A program made the position numbers and the translations under genes. From NCBI GenBank assembly GCA_016208415.1, contig JACQYB010000031.1:129072-193071 (forward strand): a DNA stretch of 64,000 nt, read 5' to 3'. Source of the stretch: Betaproteobacteria bacterium (GTDB taxonomy: Bacteria > Pseudomonadota > Gammaproteobacteria > Burkholderiales > Rhodocyclaceae). Below, piece after piece: positions 17,873 through 29,168 of the stretch (the stretch's first letter is position 1; every line of letters begins with the position of its first letter). Below the pieces are notes generated by a model, which saw only the letters and a program-made list of their open reading frames with translations, did no database searches and was not told where the DNA came from.

Positions 17873-18319
17873 ATGAGCATTGTCGACAACCGCAAGGCCT
17901 TCCATGACTTTTTCATCGAAGAGCGCTACGAAGCAGGGATGGTGCTCGAAGGATGGGAAGTCAAGTCCATCCGCGCCGGCCGGGTACAGCTCAAGGAGGC
18001 CTACGTCGTCCTCAAGGGGGAGGAACTGTTCCTCATCGGCGCCCACATCAGTGCGCTGTCCACCGCTTCCACGCATGTCCATCCGGACCCGACGCGCAGC
18101 CGCAAGCTGCTGCTGCATTCGCGGGAGATCCGCAAGCTCATCGGCAAGGTCGAACGCGCCGGTTATGCGCTGGTACCCCTGGACCTGCATTACACCCGTG
18201 GCAAGATCAAGGCCAGCATCGGACTTGCCCGCGGCAAGAAGCAGTACGACAAGCGGGAAACAGAGCGCGAAAGGGACTGGGCGCGCGAAAAGCAGCGGCT
18301 GATGCGCAACAAGGTCTGA
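17873..18319 (+). CDS. smpB: SsrA-binding protein SmpB
   Basis: A 148-residue trans-translation factor. The start at 17873 ([17 protein letters not shown]) matches the family; an in-frame ATG 16 codons upstream adds unrelated residues. Motifs include [29 protein letters not shown] and [20 protein letters not shown]. The lysine/arginine-rich C-terminal tail, which enters the ribosomal mRNA channel, is present. No ssrA gene was seen in the window. Confidence 0.95.
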   Translation: MSIVDNRKAFHDFFIEERYEAGMVLEGWEVKSIRAGRVQLKEAYVVLKGEELFLIGAHISALSTASTHVHPDPTRSRKLLLHSREIRKLIGKVERAGYALVPLDLHYTRGKIKASIGLARGKKQYDKRETERERDWAREKQRLMRNKV

Positions 18320-18358
18320 AGCCGAACCACCGTACCATCGCGACAACCGCGCCCGCCC

Positions 18359-19216
18359 TCATGTCCGCGGTTTTCCGAATACCCCCTTCAGCGCATCCTG
18401 CAGGTCTGCCGGCAATACGACGATGCGGGAGTTGGGGCCCTCGCCGAGGCGGTTAAGGGCGCTGATGTACTTTTCGCCCAGGAGGTAGAGCATCGGAGTC
18501 TGGCGTTCGCCGATGGTCACGCTGACGCGCCGGATCGCCTCAGCGGAAGCCTCGGCCAGCGTTACTTGCGCAGCGGCGTCGCGCTTGGCGCTTTCCAGAC
18601 GGGCTTCAGCGGCGAGAATCATCGCCTGCTTTTCGCCCTCCGCCCGGGTCACCATGGCCTTGCGCTCGCGCTCCGCGGACGCCTGCTGCTCCATGGACCG
18701 TTGCATGGACTCCGATGGCTTGATGTCCTGGATTTCGACGGACTTGACCGTCAACCCCCAGTCCACGGCTTCATCCGAAATGGACTCGCGCAGCCTGGCC
18801 TTGATCTTGTCCCGCGATGACAGCGCCTGGTCCAGGTCCATCTCGCCGACGATGGATCGCAGCGAAGTCATGATCAGGTTGCGGATGGCCTCGGCGAAAT
18901 TCGTCACTCCATAAACGGCCTTCACCGGGTCGGTGACCTTGACGAAGGCCACGGCGTTGGTGAGGATGACGGCATTGTCCCGGGTGATGACCTCCTGCTC
19001 GTCCACATCCAGGATCATGTCCTTGGTGACGACCTTGTAGGCGACGCGGTCGAGGTAGGGAATGATGATATTGAGGCCCGGGTGCAGGGTTCCGTTGTAC
19101 TTGCCCAGACGCTCGACGATCCATTCCTCCCCCTGCGCCACGATCCTCACGCCCTTGGCCACGGTCACGATGGCGAATACGAGGATCGCAACAATGACGA
19201 TCAGTCCTGCGTTCAT
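18359..19216 (-). CDS. qmcA: SPFH/Band 7 membrane protease-associated protein (QmcA/paraslipin)
   Basis: A 285-residue protein from the ATG at 19216 (MNAGLIVIVAILVF), one N-terminal membrane segment (3-22) and a Band 7 domain. Motifs are VAQGEEWIVERLGKYNGTLHPG, split across the membrane-proximal region, and VKSVEIQDIKPSESMQ near the coiled coil. It oligomerises on the inner membrane and, in relatives, associates with FtsH. The nfeD gene is 19 bp upstream, the usual functional pair. Confidence 0.9.
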   Translation of the reverse strand: MNAGLIVIVAILVFAIVTVAKGVRIVAQGEEWIVERLGKYNGTLHPGLNIIIPYLDRVAYKVVTKDMILDVDEQEVITRDNAVILTNAVAFVKVTDPVKAVYGVTNFAEAIRNLIMTSLRSIVGEMDLDQALSSRDKIKARLRESISDEAVDWGLTVKSVEIQDIKPSESMQRSMEQQASAERERKAMVTRAEGEKQAMILAAEARLESAKRDAAAQVTLAEASAEAIRRVSVTIGERQTPMLYLLGEKYISALNRLGEGPNSRIVVLPADLQDALKGVFGKPRT

Positions 19217-19235
19217 GTTCCCCCCTTGACGTCTG

Positions 19236-19724
19236 TCAGTCTGGAGCAAAGCCGCCTGGACGCGCGGGCGATGCACCCCGCGGCCGCCCCACCCTCAGGA
19301 TGGTGCCTTCCACACCGAGTACCCTGACGCGCTCGCCGGCGTGGATCGATTCATCGGAAATGCACTCCCACACGTCCGAGCCGATGATCGGCTTCTGGAA
19401 CCGAACCTTCCCGCGCACGAACGGCGCGACATCCCGGACCATCAGTCCGGCTTCCCCCACGACATTTGCATCCGCCATGCCGATGCGGGTCTTGTGGATG
19501 CCAGGCTTGAAGATGCGAAACCATAGGACCACCATCAGCACCGAGGCCAGCGTCCACGACAGTAGCTGCCAAGTCAGACCCAGCCCCGGCAGCAGCACCG
19601 TGACGACGGCCACCAGCAGCGCCCCGAGGCCGAACCAGACGAGCACGAACTGCGGTATGACGAGTTCCGCCAGGATCAACGCCACACCCGCCACCGCCCA
19701 ATGCCACCATTCCAGATCGATCAT
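19236..19724 (-). CDS. NfeD family protein, partner of the SPFH protein
   Basis: A 162-residue short NfeD. The start at 19724 gives MIDLEWWHWAVAGVALILAE. Two to three membrane segments (about 7-70) are followed by a C-terminal OB-fold domain with GMADANVVGEAGL and GERVRVLGVEGTILRV. The longer frame upstream lacks similarity. It is co-transcribed with qmcA; short NfeD proteins lack the ClpP-like protease domain. Confidence 0.87.
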   Translation of the reverse strand: MIDLEWWHWAVAGVALILAELVIPQFVLVWFGLGALLVAVVTVLLPGLGLTWQLLSWTLASVLMVVLWFRIFKPGIHKTRIGMADANVVGEAGLMVRDVAPFVRGKVRFQKPIIGSDVWECISDESIHAGERVRVLGVEGTILRVGRPRGASPARPGGFAPD

Positions 19725-19885
19725 GTCGTCGGCCTCATTGCAAGCCCGCGGCAACGGGAAGCCACAGCCGGGTACCCCAACCGGCTCAGGCCCGCGCCGG
19801 CAGCCCCTCCACGTTCGGGATTGGATCGACTCCACCGCCAGGTCCGTCGAGGAAATCCCCGCCGCCATCATGCCGGAGATCCACC

Positions 19886-20680
19886 TCAACCGTCACGGGC
19901 ATTGAGCGCCCGCTTCTGTCTCACCTCCTCGAAGAGGCATATTGCCGCGGCGGCCGCCACATTGATCGATTCCGTCGCGCCAGGCATGGGAATGGTGGCA
20001 CGGCGCGTCGCCCGACGCGCCAGGGACCCTGATAGACCGCTGCCCTCGCTTCCGAACAGCCACGCCACCGGGCCCAGCAGGTCGATGTCGAATACCGGAT
20101 CGGCCTCCGACAGCAGCGTTGCCACCACCTCCCCGCAGTAACCTTCCAGGAGGGACAGCGCATCCGCACGTTCATGGACCCGCAGACAAAAGTGCGCCCC
20201 CATGGCGGCGCGCAGCACGCGCGGCGACCATGCCTGCGCGCATCCGGCCGTGAGCACGGCATCGCCGATTCCCGCGGCAACGGCCGAACGCAGGATGCTC
20301 CCCACGTTGCCCGTGTCCTGAACGCCCTCCAGAACGACACACGACCCGCCCCGCAATGTCGGCGCCGGCGATGCCGGCACCGCGATGACCGCAAGGATTC
20401 CGGCGGGGCTTTCCACGGGGCTCGCCTCGGCGAACAGGGTGTCGGACAAAATGATCGTCTCGGCGCGCGAATTCGCCGCCAGCGCGCCGATCTCGGGATC
20501 CTGCAGACCCCGCTCGGTGACCGCGAGCGTGCAGATGTCGACGCCACCGCGCAAGCACGCCGCGACCAGATGCGCCCCATCCACCACCGTGCGGTTGTGT
20601 CGCCGCCGCTCGCGGCCTGAATGGGCAAGGGCACGTAGCGAGCGGAAAGCGGCGTTTTCACGCGAAGTAATCTGCTTCAT
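19886..20680 (-). CDS. TrmH/SpoU family RNA 2'-O-methyltransferase
   Basis: A 264-residue SPOUT enzyme. The N-terminal substrate-binding domain (about 1-100) is followed by the trefoil-knot domain with motif 1 LEGVQDTGNVGSILRSA, motif 2 WLFGSEGSGLS and motif 3 ATESINVAAAAAI, which bind S-adenosylmethionine. It resembles the RlmB/YsgA-like proteins encoded after rnhB in betaproteobacteria. The exact rRNA or tRNA target is not determined. Confidence 0.9.
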   Translation of the reverse strand: MKQITSRENAAFRSLRALAHSGRERRRHNRTVVDGAHLVAACLRGGVDICTLAVTERGLQDPEIGALAANSRAETIILSDTLFAEASPVESPAGILAVIAVPASPAPTLRGGSCVVLEGVQDTGNVGSILRSAVAAGIGDAVLTAGCAQAWSPRVLRAAMGAHFCLRVHERADALSLLEGYCGEVVATLLSEADPVFDIDLLGPVAWLFGSEGSGLSGSLARRATRRATIPMPGATESINVAAAAAICLFEEVRQKRALNARDG

Positions 20681-20909
20681 GGAGTCGTTCGCACCCTTTC
20701 CCGCACGATCCGCGTCTGCCGCGCCTTTCGCTTGGGCCGCAATCCGGGTCGTCCCCGGTCAGGATCGCCCCGACCGCCACCCAGGGGAAAAAGCGCGCGA
20801 ACACCGCGGCCCAAACGGTGAGACGCTGTGGGGATCCGAGTCTTGCCGCTGCCACCAGGCGCTGGCAGACGCGGGCGAAGAACATCCTCCTGTCCAGGTG
20901 ACGACACAT
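20658..20909 (-). CDS. Possible small membrane protein (hypothetical)
   Basis: An 83-codon frame between rnhB and the SPOUT gene; it overlaps the SPOUT start by 23 bp. Its middle is a plausible hydrophobic segment (RLTVWAAVFARFFPWVAVGAI), while the ends are basic and cysteine-containing. ACAGGAGG lies just before an internal ATG at 20885, too close to act as a standard ribosome-binding site. I do not recognise the protein. A second frame (20677-20916) overlaps it and looks like noise. It is listed because the 266-bp gap is otherwise empty. Confidence 0.25.
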   Translation of the reverse strand: MCRHLDRRMFFARVCQRLVAAARLGSPQRLTVWAAVFARFFPWVAVGAILTGDDPDCGPSERRGRRGSCGKGCERLHEADYFA

Positions 20910-20946
20910 ACAGCATGAAGAAATGGCGATATTAGTCTAATTTCAA

Positions 20947-21540
20947 TCAAGATATGCCTCGCCCATCCTGCAAGATCAGGCGCACCGGCCGAAAGCTGCG
21001 CCGATGTTCGGGTGTCACCCCGTGGTGGCGAAGCCGCTCGAGATGAAGTGCCGTGGGGTAGCCCTTGTGCCGATCAAATGCGTACTGCGGATAGCGATCA
21101 TGCACTTCCAGCATGCAGGCATCACGGGCCGTCTTGGCGAGAATGGAGGCCGCCGCAATTTCCGCGATGCGCTTATCCCCCCCCACCATTGCTTCAGCAG
21201 TTACGCCCAGCGCCGGGCACTGAAGACCATCCACGAGGACCTGGCCAGGGCGATGATCCAGCGCCTCCACCGCCCGGCGCATGGCCAGCAGGGAGGCCTG
21301 GAGGATGTTCAGCAGATCGATCTCCGCCACCGAGGCACTAGCCACTGCCCAAGCCAGTGCCCGCTCCCGGATTTCGCCTGCGAGACGCTCGCGAACGCGC
21401 GCTGTGAGCGTCTTCGAATCGGCCAGGCCAGCAATCGGCCGCGCCATGTCAAGAATCACCGCGGCCGCGAACACGGGACCCGCCAGTGGTCCCCTGCCCG
21501 CCTCGTCTACGCCGCAGATCCCCCTTCCCGCAACAATCAT
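20947..21540 (-). CDS. rnhB: Ribonuclease HII
   Basis: A 197-residue RNase HII removing ribonucleotides and RNA primers from DNA. The active-site motif is [15 protein letters not shown] (Asp12, Glu13); [25 protein letters not shown] and [15 protein letters not shown] also match. The C-terminal [10 protein letters not shown] is typical. It overlaps the lpxB stop by 4 bp, ending the lpx operon as usual. Confidence 0.95.
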   Translation of the reverse strand: MIVAGRGICGVDEAGRGPLAGPVFAAAVILDMARPIAGLADSKTLTARVRERLAGEIRERALAWAVASASVAEIDLLNILQASLLAMRRAVEALDHRPGQVLVDGLQCPALGVTAEAMVGGDKRIAEIAAASILAKTARDACMLEVHDRYPQYAFDRHKGYPTALHLERLRHHGVTPEHRRSFRPVRLILQDGRGIS

Positions 21541-22724
21541 CGTTCAACCGCGCACGTTGACGTTTCGACGCCCCCAACGTACGACAGGACCACCTCCGCG
21601 GCGCGGCGGGCGCTATCCTGCCGCAGATCGAGATGCATCCTGCGGAAAACGATCTCCAGGCGCCGCGCGACCACGGGGTCGTCGACAATGTTGCCCAGCG
21701 CCTGGGCCAGATTCTCCGGCGTCGCCTCATGCTGGATGAACTCGGGGACGACAAACCGTCCGGCCAGGACATTCGGCAGCCCGAAGTAGGGCATGTAGGC
21801 CATGCGCTTCATGATCTGGTAGGAGGACGGCGCCATGCGATAGGCAATGACCATGGGGCGCCCGAGCAGCGCCGCCTCCAGCGCCGCGGTGCCGCTGGCC
21901 AGGAGCACGGCATCGGCCGCTGCCATGGCCTCGTGGGAGTGCCCGTACATCACCGTGAGCGGCAAGCCCGGCATTGCGACGCGCGCGCGAATGGCTTCAA
22001 CCTCGGTGCGCGTCTGCGCGCTGACCACCGGCACGAGAAAACGCACGCCGGGAAATCGCTGCCAAAGGCGGTTCGCAGTCGCGACGAATATCTCTCCCAG
22101 GTGCCTGATCTCGCCCCCGCGGCTTCCCGGTAGCAACGCGATCACCCTGCCCTCCGCTGCCAGTCCGAGCCGCTTGCGATACGATGCGCGATCCGGTGAC
22201 AAGGGCAGCGCATCGGCAAGCGGGTGCCCTACGTAACTCACCGCAATGCCTTGCTTCTCATAGATGGGTGCCTCAAACGGAAAAAGCGTCAGCATGCGGC
22301 CCACGGACTGACCGATCTTCCTGATCCGTCCACCCCGCCACGCCCAGATCGAGGGACTCACGTAATGGACGGTGGGCACCCCACGTCTCTTCAGGCGCCG
22401 CTCGAGGGAAAGATTGAAATCGGGGGCGTCGATCCCGACGAATACATCGGGAGGCTGCGCCAGCAGTTCCTTGGCCAGTGCCCGACGAATGGCATGTATT
22501 CCGCGGAAGTTGCGCAGCGCGTCGGCGTAGCCATGGACCGCCAGCCTCTCTGCATCGAAACGGGCGTCGAAACCGGCCGCCGCCATTTTCGGCCCCCCGA
22601 TCCCGTAGAACGTCGCCTCAGGGATGAGACTGCGCAACGCCCGGATCAGATGGCTGCCCAGCAGATCGCCCGATGCCTCGCCGGACACCATGGCGATACG
22701 CGCGCTCGCGCCGCGGATGGCCAC
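21537..22724 (-). CDS. lpxB: Lipid-A-disaccharide synthase
   Basis: A 395-residue GT-B glycosyltransferase joining UDP-diacylglucosamine and lipid X. Motifs are [15 protein letters not shown] at the N-terminus, [16 protein letters not shown] and [17 protein letters not shown] at 22724, 7 bp after the lpxA stop, gives a normal-length protein; an ATG at 22772 would add 16 residues and overlap lpxA. It acts at the inner-membrane surface. It overlaps rnhB by 4 bp. Confidence 0.92.
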   Translation of the reverse strand: MAIRGASARIAMVSGEASGDLLGSHLIRALRSLIPEATFYGIGGPKMAAAGFDARFDAERLAVHGYADALRNFRGIHAIRRALAKELLAQPPDVFVGIDAPDFNLSLERRLKRRGVPTVHYVSPSIWAWRGGRIRKIGQSVGRMLTLFPFEAPIYEKQGIAVSYVGHPLADALPLSPDRASYRKRLGLAAEGRVIALLPGSRGGEIRHLGEIFVATANRLWQRFPGVRFLVPVVSAQTRTEVEAIRARVAMPGLPLTVMYGHSHEAMAAADAVLLASGTAALEAALLGRPMVIAYRMAPSSYQIMKRMAYMPYFGLPNVLAGRFVVPEFIQHEATPENLAQALGNIVDDPVVARRLEIVFRRMHLDLRQDSARRAAEVVLSYVGGVETSTCAVER

Positions 22725-22731
22725 GACGGGA

Positions 22732-23892
22732 TCAGCGGATGATGCCGCGGCCGGGCACGCCGAGGAATTCATGCAGTAGTGCCAGTTCCGGCTGCCCGTG
22801 CGCCATCTCGCCAATCTGCGCACGAGCCTCCTCCAGCGACATCCCATTCCGGTAGAGCGCCTTGTATGCACGCTTCAGCGCCGAGATGGCGGCGCCATCG
22901 AAACCGCGCCGGCGAAGTCCCTCCGAATTGATCGTGCGCGGTTGCGCGGGATTCCCGGAACACAGGACGTATGGCGGAAGATCCTGCAGCAGTACCGTCC
23001 CCACCGCGGTAAAACTGTGGGCACCAACGCGAACAAACTGGTGCACCCCTGTAAAACCACCGAAGATGACCCAGTCGCCCACTTCGACGTGTCCAGCCAG
23101 GGTGGCGTTGTTGGCGAATATGGTGTGGCTGCCGACCTGGCAGTCGTGGGCGATGTGCACGTAGGCCATGATCCAGTTATCGTGGCCGATGCGCGTCACG
23201 CCCACGTCCTGGGCCGTGCCGACATTGACGGTGCAGTGCTCGCGGAAGGTGTTGCGATCGCCGATTTCGAGCCGCGTGGGCTCACCCCCATATTTCTTGT
23301 CCTGCGGCACCTCACCCACCGAGCAACCGTGGTAGATGCGGTTGTCGCGCCCGATGGTGGTGTGGCCGGTGATCACGCAGTGGTGGCCGATCCACGTCCG
23401 GTCACCGATCCGTACGTCGCCATCGATGACTGTATAGGCTCCGACGCTTACTCCCTCACCCAGCCGGGCCGCCGGATCGATGACTGCCGTGGGGTGGATC
23501 CGTCGTTCAGGATGGCCCTGGTACTTCCATACCCCTCTTTTCACCAGCACGATGGAGACTTCGAGCCGCAACTGGTCGCCAGGCACCACGGGGCGCTTGA
23601 AACGTGCGTTGTCGATACCCGCGAAGTAGTAGACCGACTTGTCGTCAGGCTTGGACCCCATGGTGCGGAAAGACAGCACTGCCGCAGCCTGTGCCAGCGC
23701 CTCGACGATCAGCACGCCGGGCATGACCGGGTAATGCGGAAAGTGTCCGGGAAAGAAGGGCTCGTTGATGGTCACGTTCTTGATCGCCACGATGTTCTTG
23801 CCCGGCTCGCACGCCAGCACGCGATCCACCAGCAGGAAGGGATAGCGGTGAGGCAGATGTTCCAGAACCGCCTTGATGTCCATTTCACTCAC
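22732..23892 (-). CDS. fabZ-lpxA: FabZ-LpxA in-frame fusion (FabZ C-terminus missing)
   Basis: One 386-codon frame. Residues 1-126 are 3-hydroxyacyl-ACP dehydratase FabZ, with active-site His50 in PFFPGHFP and Glu64 in LIVEALAQ, ending at KRGVWKYQG. FabZ normally has some 20 more residues here, including the last hot-dog strand ending in a D-G-x-x-x-x-E-A-x-x-M-C pattern; they are absent. From about 131 the frame is UDP-GlcNAc acyltransferase LpxA without its initiator ([12 protein letters not shown]), with hexapeptide repeats, catalytic His248 in HIAHDC and C-terminal GRGIIR. No stop or start codon separates them; an in-frame GTG before LVKRG could start LpxA alone. Either a real deletion fusion or an assembly error. 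Confidence 0.88.
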   Translation of the reverse strand: MSEMDIKAVLEHLPHRYPFLLVDRVLACEPGKNIVAIKNVTINEPFFPGHFPHYPVMPGVLIVEALAQAAAVLSFRTMGSKPDDKSVYYFAGIDNARFKRPVVPGDQLRLEVSIVLVKRGVWKYQGHPERRIHPTAVIDPAARLGEGVSVGAYTVIDGDVRIGDRTWIGHHCVITGHTTIGRDNRIYHGCSVGEVPQDKKYGGEPTRLEIGDRNTFREHCTVNVGTAQDVGVTRIGHDNWIMAYVHIAHDCQVGSHTIFANNATLAGHVEVGDWVIFGGFTGVHQFVRVGAHSFTAVGTVLLQDLPPYVLCSGNPAQPRTINSEGLRRRGFDGAAISALKRAYKALYRNGMSLEEARAQIGEMAHGQPELALLHEFLGVPGRGIIR

Positions 23893-24938
23893 GAGTCTTT
23901 CTCCATTACGCCGAGACGCTTCTCAAGTTGCCGCACCTTTTCCGCCAGGTCATCGAGGCGCCGCAAGTGCGCGAAGTTGCGCAGCCAGTGCCCATGTTCC
24001 TGTGCCGGCACAGTGGATGTGTAGGTACCCGGCCGGCTGATGGACTTCGCCACGAAGGTACCGGCCGAAACCACCACGTCGTCGCAGATTGTCAGATGGC
24101 CGATGATGCTGGCCGCACCGCCGATCATGCAGCGGCAGCCAATGCGAGTGCTTCCGGCAATGCCCACACATCCCGCAATCGCCGTGCGGGCGCCAATCCG
24201 CACGTTGTGGGCAATCTGGATCTGATTGTCCAGGATTACCCCGTCCTCGATGATCGTATCGTCAAGCGCTCCCCGGTCGATGGTGGTATTGGCCCCGATT
24301 TCCACGGAGTCGCCGATGACCACGCGTCCGATCTGTGGAATCTTTACCCAGGAGCCGTCCTTCTCGCGAGCGAAGCCAAATCCGTCGGCACCGATCACCG
24401 CTCCTGAATGAATGATCACGCCGGCACCGATCCGGCATCCTCCGTACACCTTGGCCCCGGCCCAGAGAATGGAACCCTCGCCAATCTCCACGTTCTCATT
24501 CACCAGGCACCCGGGCCCAATCACCACACCTTCACCTAGCCGCGTGCCTGGGCCGACGTACGCCAACGCGCCAATACTCGCCGATGGCGGAATGGGAGCG
24601 GCCACTACCGCGCTTGGATGCACTCCCGGTCCCGGAAGGTGCGCCGGATTCAGCAATTGTGCGACGCGTGCGAAATAGACGTACGGATCCGAGGCCACGA
24701 TGCCGGAGCCCCGGACTGATGCGGCATCCCGGGGACCAACGATTACCGCTCCCGCGCGAGTGGTTTGTAAGAGCAGCCGGTATCTGGAATTGGCAAGAAA
24801 CGCGATGTGCCCCGGGCCAGCGCCCTCAAGGGTTGCCACCTGGGAAACCTGGGTCGCCGGATCCCCGACCAGCGAACCGCCGAACCGCGAAAGGATCTCT
24901 TCGAGCGAACGACCCGCCGTGGCGGGAGCGACCGGCAT
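23889..24938 (-). CDS. lpxD: UDP-3-O-(3-hydroxyacyl)glucosamine N-acyltransferase
   Basis: A 349-residue lipid A enzyme. The N-terminal uridine-binding domain (about 1-100) is followed by a left-handed beta helix of hexapeptide repeats. [14 protein letters not shown] and [11 protein letters not shown] carry the conserved catalytic and binding histidines, and a C-terminal helix ([17 protein letters not shown]) packs the trimer. It overlaps the FabZ start by 4 bp and follows ompH, the standard bamA-ompH-lpxD-fabZ-lpxA-lpxB order. Confidence 0.95.
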   Translation of the reverse strand: MPVAPATAGRSLEEILSRFGGSLVGDPATQVSQVATLEGAGPGHIAFLANSRYRLLLQTTRAGAVIVGPRDAASVRGSGIVASDPYVYFARVAQLLNPAHLPGPGVHPSAVVAAPIPPSASIGALAYVGPGTRLGEGVVIGPGCLVNENVEIGEGSILWAGAKVYGGCRIGAGVIIHSGAVIGADGFGFAREKDGSWVKIPQIGRVVIGDSVEIGANTTIDRGALDDTIIEDGVILDNQIQIAHNVRIGARTAIAGCVGIAGSTRIGCRCMIGGAASIIGHLTICDDVVVSAGTFVAKSISRPGTYTSTVPAQEHGHWLRNFAHLRRLDDLAEKVRQLEKRLGVMEKDS

Positions 24939-24952
24939 CGCTTGTGCGCCCG

Positions 24953-25465
24953 CTACTTCGCAGCCGGCTGGTCGCTGAGTGCCTTCAGCACCTTTTCGGT
25001 GATATCGATGCGCGGGCTGGCAAAGACGGCCTCCTGGAAGATGATGTCGAACTTCTCCTGTTCAGCAATCTGCTTGATCGTCTTGTTCGCGCGCTCCAAC
25101 ACGACGGCAAGTTCCTCGTTACGCCGCTGGTTGAGGTCCTCGCGATATTCCCTCTGCTTGCGCTGGAATTCCCGGTTCAGGTCGTTGAACTCCCGATCCT
25201 TATTGCGCCGGTCCGCTTCGGCCATCGTCACGCCGTTCTTTTCGAGTGTCTCCTGCATGCCCTGCAGCTGCTTGGCGAGCCGCTGCAGTTCCTGATCGCG
25301 CTTCTCGAACTCCTTCTCGAGCTTCTTCTGAGCCCTTACGGCGGGGGCTGCCTCACGAAAGATCCGCTCCGTATTCACGAACCCGATCTTCACCTCCACC
25401 GCTAAAGCAAGAGGCGAAGAACCGATCAGCACAGCGACAAGCAAAGCCTGAATGAATCGAAACAT
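24953..25465 (-). CDS. skp: OmpH/Skp family periplasmic chaperone
   Basis: A 170-residue precursor. The ATG at 25465 has GTAGGTG 7 nt upstream and is preferred over the GTG at 25474. A signal peptide (about 1-22, cleavage near ALA) precedes [16 protein letters not shown] and a long charged coiled coil (about 40-120), which forms the Skp tentacles. It keeps unfolded outer-membrane proteins soluble on the way to BamA, which is encoded immediately upstream. Confidence 0.92.
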   Translation of the reverse strand: MFRFIQALLVAVLIGSSPLALAVEVKIGFVNTERIFREAAPAVRAQKKLEKEFEKRDQELQRLAKQLQGMQETLEKNGVTMAEADRRNKDREFNDLNREFQRKQREYREDLNQRRNEELAVVLERANKTIKQIAEQEKFDIIFQEAVFASPRIDITEKVLKALSDQPAAK

Positions 25466-25495
25466 GATGAACACCTACCCCCGGAAACCCTGGAA

Positions 25496-27790
25496 TTAGA
25501 AGGTTGCGCCAAGCTGGAACTGGAACCTCTGCACTCGGTCGCCTTCCTTCTTGTTAAGCGGGAAACCCAGACTAAACTTGAGCGGTCCGACGGGGGACGA
25601 CCAAGCCATGGATACCCCCGTCGCATACCGAAGATCGCCCAGGCTCAACTTCTGGTCCTTGCTCCAGACCTGGCCTGCATCGAGGAATGCTCCAAGTCGG
25701 AATGACCGGTCGAGCCCCGCTCCGGGCAACGGGAACAGCAGTTCGGCATTGCCTACGACTCGCCGATTGCCCCCTAGTGCTTCGGTGGTGGGATTACCGC
25801 TGGCGTCCACATCGCGCGGCCCAAGCGAGCTTGCGTCGAATCCACGCACCGATCCGATCCCCCCGGCATAGAAATTACGGAAGAACGGCAGGGGTTTCCC
25901 GCCATAACCGTTGCCCGTTCCGACTTCGCCGTTGAGCATCAGCGTGAAATCGCGGGTCAATGGGAAGAAGCGCTGATATTGGTAGGAAAGCCGGTAGTAC
26001 CGCAGTCTTCCGCCGGGGAGGGACAATTCGCCCAGGGCCCTGTGATAGCTGCCATTGGTGGGATAAAAAAGGCTGTCGCGGGTATCCTTCGCCCAGCCCA
26101 GGGTAGAGAGCAGCGTCGTCGTCGACGAGCCGAACTCGTCGACGAAGTCAATAAAGCGTCGAGGACTATCTGCGTAGGTGGTGACCTTTGTAGAATCGTA
26201 GGACAGACCGAAGTTGATCGTATCGTCTTCCGCAATCGGGACTCCGAATCGAACTCCCCCGCCTAACGATGCTGTCCGATAATTCCCGATGGACAGCGAG
26301 GTGGGATCCACATTGCGCTTATAAACATCAAATCCGCGGGAAATGCCGTCCACCGTGTAATAAGGGTTGGTATAGGAAAGGGAATAGACACGGTTGATCT
26401 TCCCGCTATTCACTTGGGCCGAAAGGGTGTTGCCGCTGCCAAACAGGTTGGTCTGAGCAATGGACCCGGACAGTACGAGCTTTTCCGTACTGGAAAAACC
26501 CGCACCCAATAGCAGGTTCCCTGTGGGACGCTCCTTGACGTTGATATTGACATCCACCTGGTCGGTCGTTCCCGCCACGGCGGGGGTTTCGATATTGACT
26601 TCCTCGAAATAACCGAGCCGGTCAATGCGCGAGCGCGTCTTGTTTATCTTCTCGGAGTCGTACCACGCCCCCTCGACTTGCCGGGCTTCACGTCGAACGA
26701 CTTCATCGCGCGTACGTGTATTGCCTGTGACACTCAACCGTCGCACGTATACGCGTCGCCCGGGATCGACCACGATGTTCATCGCCACCTGACGCTTTTC
26801 CTTGTCGATTTCCGGCTGCGCGTTGACATTCGCGAAGGCGTAACCCTCGTACCCCAATCGGTCCGCCACCGCCTTTGTTGTTTCGGTCAGACGGGCACGA
26901 GAGAAAACCTCGCCCGGTCTGACTGTAACGAGTTTGCGAATCTCCTCCTCGGGCAGGATCAGATCACCACCAACCTTCACCGAAGATACCGTATATTTCT
27001 CGCCCTCACTGACGTTGACCGTGATGTAAATGTCCTTCTTGTCCGGAGTGATGGACACTTGGGTAGATTCAATATTGAACTCCAGGTAACCGCGATCAAG
27101 GTAGAAGGAACGCAGACTCTCCAGGTCACCCGACAGCTTCTGCTTCGAGTATTGATCGTTCTTCGTGTACCAGGTAAACCACCCGGGAGTCCGTAACACG
27201 AACAGATCCACCAGTTCGGACTCCTTGAATGCCTTGTTGCCGACGATATTGATCTGGCGAATCTTGGCGATCTCACCCTCGTCTACCGAGAAATTCACCG
27301 CAACGCGGTTGCGTTCCAGCGGCGTAACCGTGGTGATCACGTTCACCCCATACCGACCCCGCGAAAGATACTGGCGCTTGAGCTCCTGCTCGGCGCGCTC
27401 CAGCAATGCGCGGTCGAAGATCCGCCCCTCCGCGAGGCCAACCTCGCGCAACCCCTTCTTGAGTTGATCCTTGTCAAATTCCTTCGTCCCGGAGAAATCG
27501 ATCTGCGCGATGGCAGGTCGCTCCTCAACCACCACAACCAGGACATCCCTGTCCACTTCGATGCGCACATCCTTGAAAAAACCGGTGGCAAAGAGCGCCT
27601 TGATGGCCTCTGCGGCCTTCTCGTCCGTGAGCGTGTCACCGACCTTGACGGGCAGATAGCTGAAGACCGTTCCGGCTTCCGTGCGCTGAATTCCCTCAAT
27701 GCGGATGTCCTTGACAAGGACCGGATCGAGCGCAAGCGCGCAGGTGGAGAAAAGGACCGAGACGATCCCGGGGAGCAGCTTGATTTTCAT
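25496..27790 (-). CDS. bamA: Outer membrane assembly factor BamA
   Basis: A 764-residue Omp85 protein. A signal peptide (about 1-20) is followed by five POTRA domains (about 24-345) that bind Bam partners and substrates. A 16-stranded barrel follows, with the conserved loop signature seen as [15 protein letters not shown] and C-terminal FQFQLGATF ending in the aromatic targeting residue. It inserts beta-barrel proteins into the outer membrane. It lies between rseP and skp. Confidence 0.96.
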   Translation of the reverse strand: MKIKLLPGIVSVLFSTCALALDPVLVKDIRIEGIQRTEAGTVFSYLPVKVGDTLTDEKAAEAIKALFATGFFKDVRIEVDRDVLVVVVEERPAIAQIDFSGTKEFDKDQLKKGLREVGLAEGRIFDRALLERAEQELKRQYLSRGRYGVNVITTVTPLERNRVAVNFSVDEGEIAKIRQINIVGNKAFKESELVDLFVLRTPGWFTWYTKNDQYSKQKLSGDLESLRSFYLDRGYLEFNIESTQVSITPDKKDIYITVNVSEGEKYTVSSVKVGGDLILPEEEIRKLVTVRPGEVFSRARLTETTKAVADRLGYEGYAFANVNAQPEIDKEKRQVAMNIVVDPGRRVYVRRLSVTGNTRTRDEVVRREARQVEGAWYDSEKINKTRSRIDRLGYFEEVNIETPAVAGTTDQVDVNINVKERPTGNLLLGAGFSSTEKLVLSGSIAQTNLFGSGNTLSAQVNSGKINRVYSLSYTNPYYTVDGISRGFDVYKRNVDPTSLSIGNYRTASLGGGVRFGVPIAEDDTINFGLSYDSTKVTTYADSPRRFIDFVDEFGSSTTTLLSTLGWAKDTRDSLFYPTNGSYHRALGELSLPGGRLRYYRLSYQYQRFFPLTRDFTLMLNGEVGTGNGYGGKPLPFFRNFYAGGIGSVRGFDASSLGPRDVDASGNPTTEALGGNRRVVGNAELLFPLPGAGLDRSFRLGAFLDAGQVWSKDQKLSLGDLRYATGVSMAWSSPVGPLKFSLGFPLNKKEGDRVQRFQFQLGATF

Positions 27791-27794
27791 GCGC

Positions 27795-29168
27795 TTAGCT
27801 GGAGACGAGACGGTTTATGTCGTTATAAAAGGCGAATGCCATCAGCATTACGAGCACTGCCAGGCCAATCTGCTGCCCAATTTCCATGGCCTTCTCGGAT
27901 ACCGGGCCGCCCTTGATGATCTCGAAAATATAATACATCAAGTGCCCTCCATCCAATAAAGGGATGGGCAGCAGGTTCAGCACCCCAAGGCTGATGCTGA
28001 TGAGCGCCAGGAACTTGATGTAGTAGGCAAGACCCAGGCGGGCGGACTGCCCGGCAAAGTCCGCAATGGTGACTGGCCCGCTCAAATTGCGCCACGATAC
28101 GTCGCCGGTCACCATTCGCCCCAGAACCCGAAGAGAGAACAGCGCGGTCTCATAAGTCTGCTTCGCGGCTCTGGTCAACGCATCGATGGGGCCGTAGCGA
28201 ACCGTATGCATGAGTTGCGAGCGGCGCGACGGATCGTCCCGCAGCGCGATCCCCAGGCGCCCGATGCGCTGCCCGCGTTCCACGGCCTCGCCAGTGGTGA
28301 CGTCGAAGGACTGGGTCCTTCCGCCGCGTTCCACCACCACCCGCAGCGGCCGTCCCGGGGCGGCCCGAACGATTTCCAGCACATCGCCCCAACTGCCCAC
28401 CGTCCGCGAGTCGATTTCCGTCACCTTGTCGCCGGCAAGCAGCCCCGCCGCCTCTGCCGGTCCTCCGGAAGCAAGCGACCCGATGATGGGGGGGATCGCT
28501 GGTCGAAACAGGCGCAACCCCAGCTGCTGCACGACATCTCCGTCGAGGTCCGCCGCATCGCTGGCCCCAAGATCGAGTTGGCGCATCACCGCCTCGCCGG
28601 ACGCGTCCCTGACCCCCACCGCCACGGGCTGGCGCTCCAGCGCCTTTCGCAGGATCTCCCAGCGAAAATCGTTCCAGGTATCCACGGCCCGGTCAGCCAC
28701 GGAAAGCACCACGTCGCCTTCCGAAAATCCGCTCGCGCTCGCCACCGACTGTGCTGTCGGCGCACCAAGAATGGGGCGAATCTCTTCCGTGCCGTGGACG
28801 AACAAGCCCCAGTACAGAATGACGGCCAGCAAGAAGTTCGCCACCGGGCCCGCCGCAACCACGGCAAATCGCTTCGCTACGGGTTGTCGGTTGAAGGCTC
28901 TGTGCAGTTCTCGGGCCTCGACGGGCGCCTCCCGCTCGTCGAGCATCTTGACGTAGCCGCCAAGCGGAAAGACGCACACCGCCCATTCCGTAGAATCGCG
29001 CCCGAATCTGCGCACCAGCAGCGGCTTGCCGAATCCGACGGAGAACCGCAACACCTTGATGCCGCACCAGCGCGCGACCAGAAAGTGGCCAAGCTCATGG
29101 ACAACGATCAGGATGCCAAGGGCCAGGACGAAAGCACCGAGGTAATAAAGTGGTCCCATCGCGCTCAC
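27795..29168 (-). CDS. rseP: Site-2 intramembrane metalloprotease RseP
   Basis: A 457-residue zinc protease with HELGH (24-28) in the first membrane segment and the third ligand in [13 protein letters not shown] near the C-terminus. Two PDZ domains lie between (about 125-310). RseP cleaves anti-sigma factor RseA in the envelope stress response and clears signal peptides. The ATG at 29168 overlaps the dxr stop by 4 bp. An internal ATG 3 codons later is an alternative. Confidence 0.94.
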   Translation of the reverse strand: MSAMGPLYYLGAFVLALGILIVVHELGHFLVARWCGIKVLRFSVGFGKPLLVRRFGRDSTEWAVCVFPLGGYVKMLDEREAPVEARELHRAFNRQPVAKRFAVVAAGPVANFLLAVILYWGLFVHGTEEIRPILGAPTAQSVASASGFSEGDVVLSVADRAVDTWNDFRWEILRKALERQPVAVGVRDASGEAVMRQLDLGASDAADLDGDVVQQLGLRLFRPAIPPIIGSLASGGPAEAAGLLAGDKVTEIDSRTVGSWGDVLEIVRAAPGRPLRVVVERGGRTQSFDVTTGEAVERGQRIGRLGIALRDDPSRRSQLMHTVRYGPIDALTRAAKQTYETALFSLRVLGRMVTGDVSWRNLSGPVTIADFAGQSARLGLAYYIKFLALISISLGVLNLLPIPLLDGGHLMYYIFEIIKGGPVSEKAMEIGQQIGLAVLVMLMAFAFYNDINRLVSS

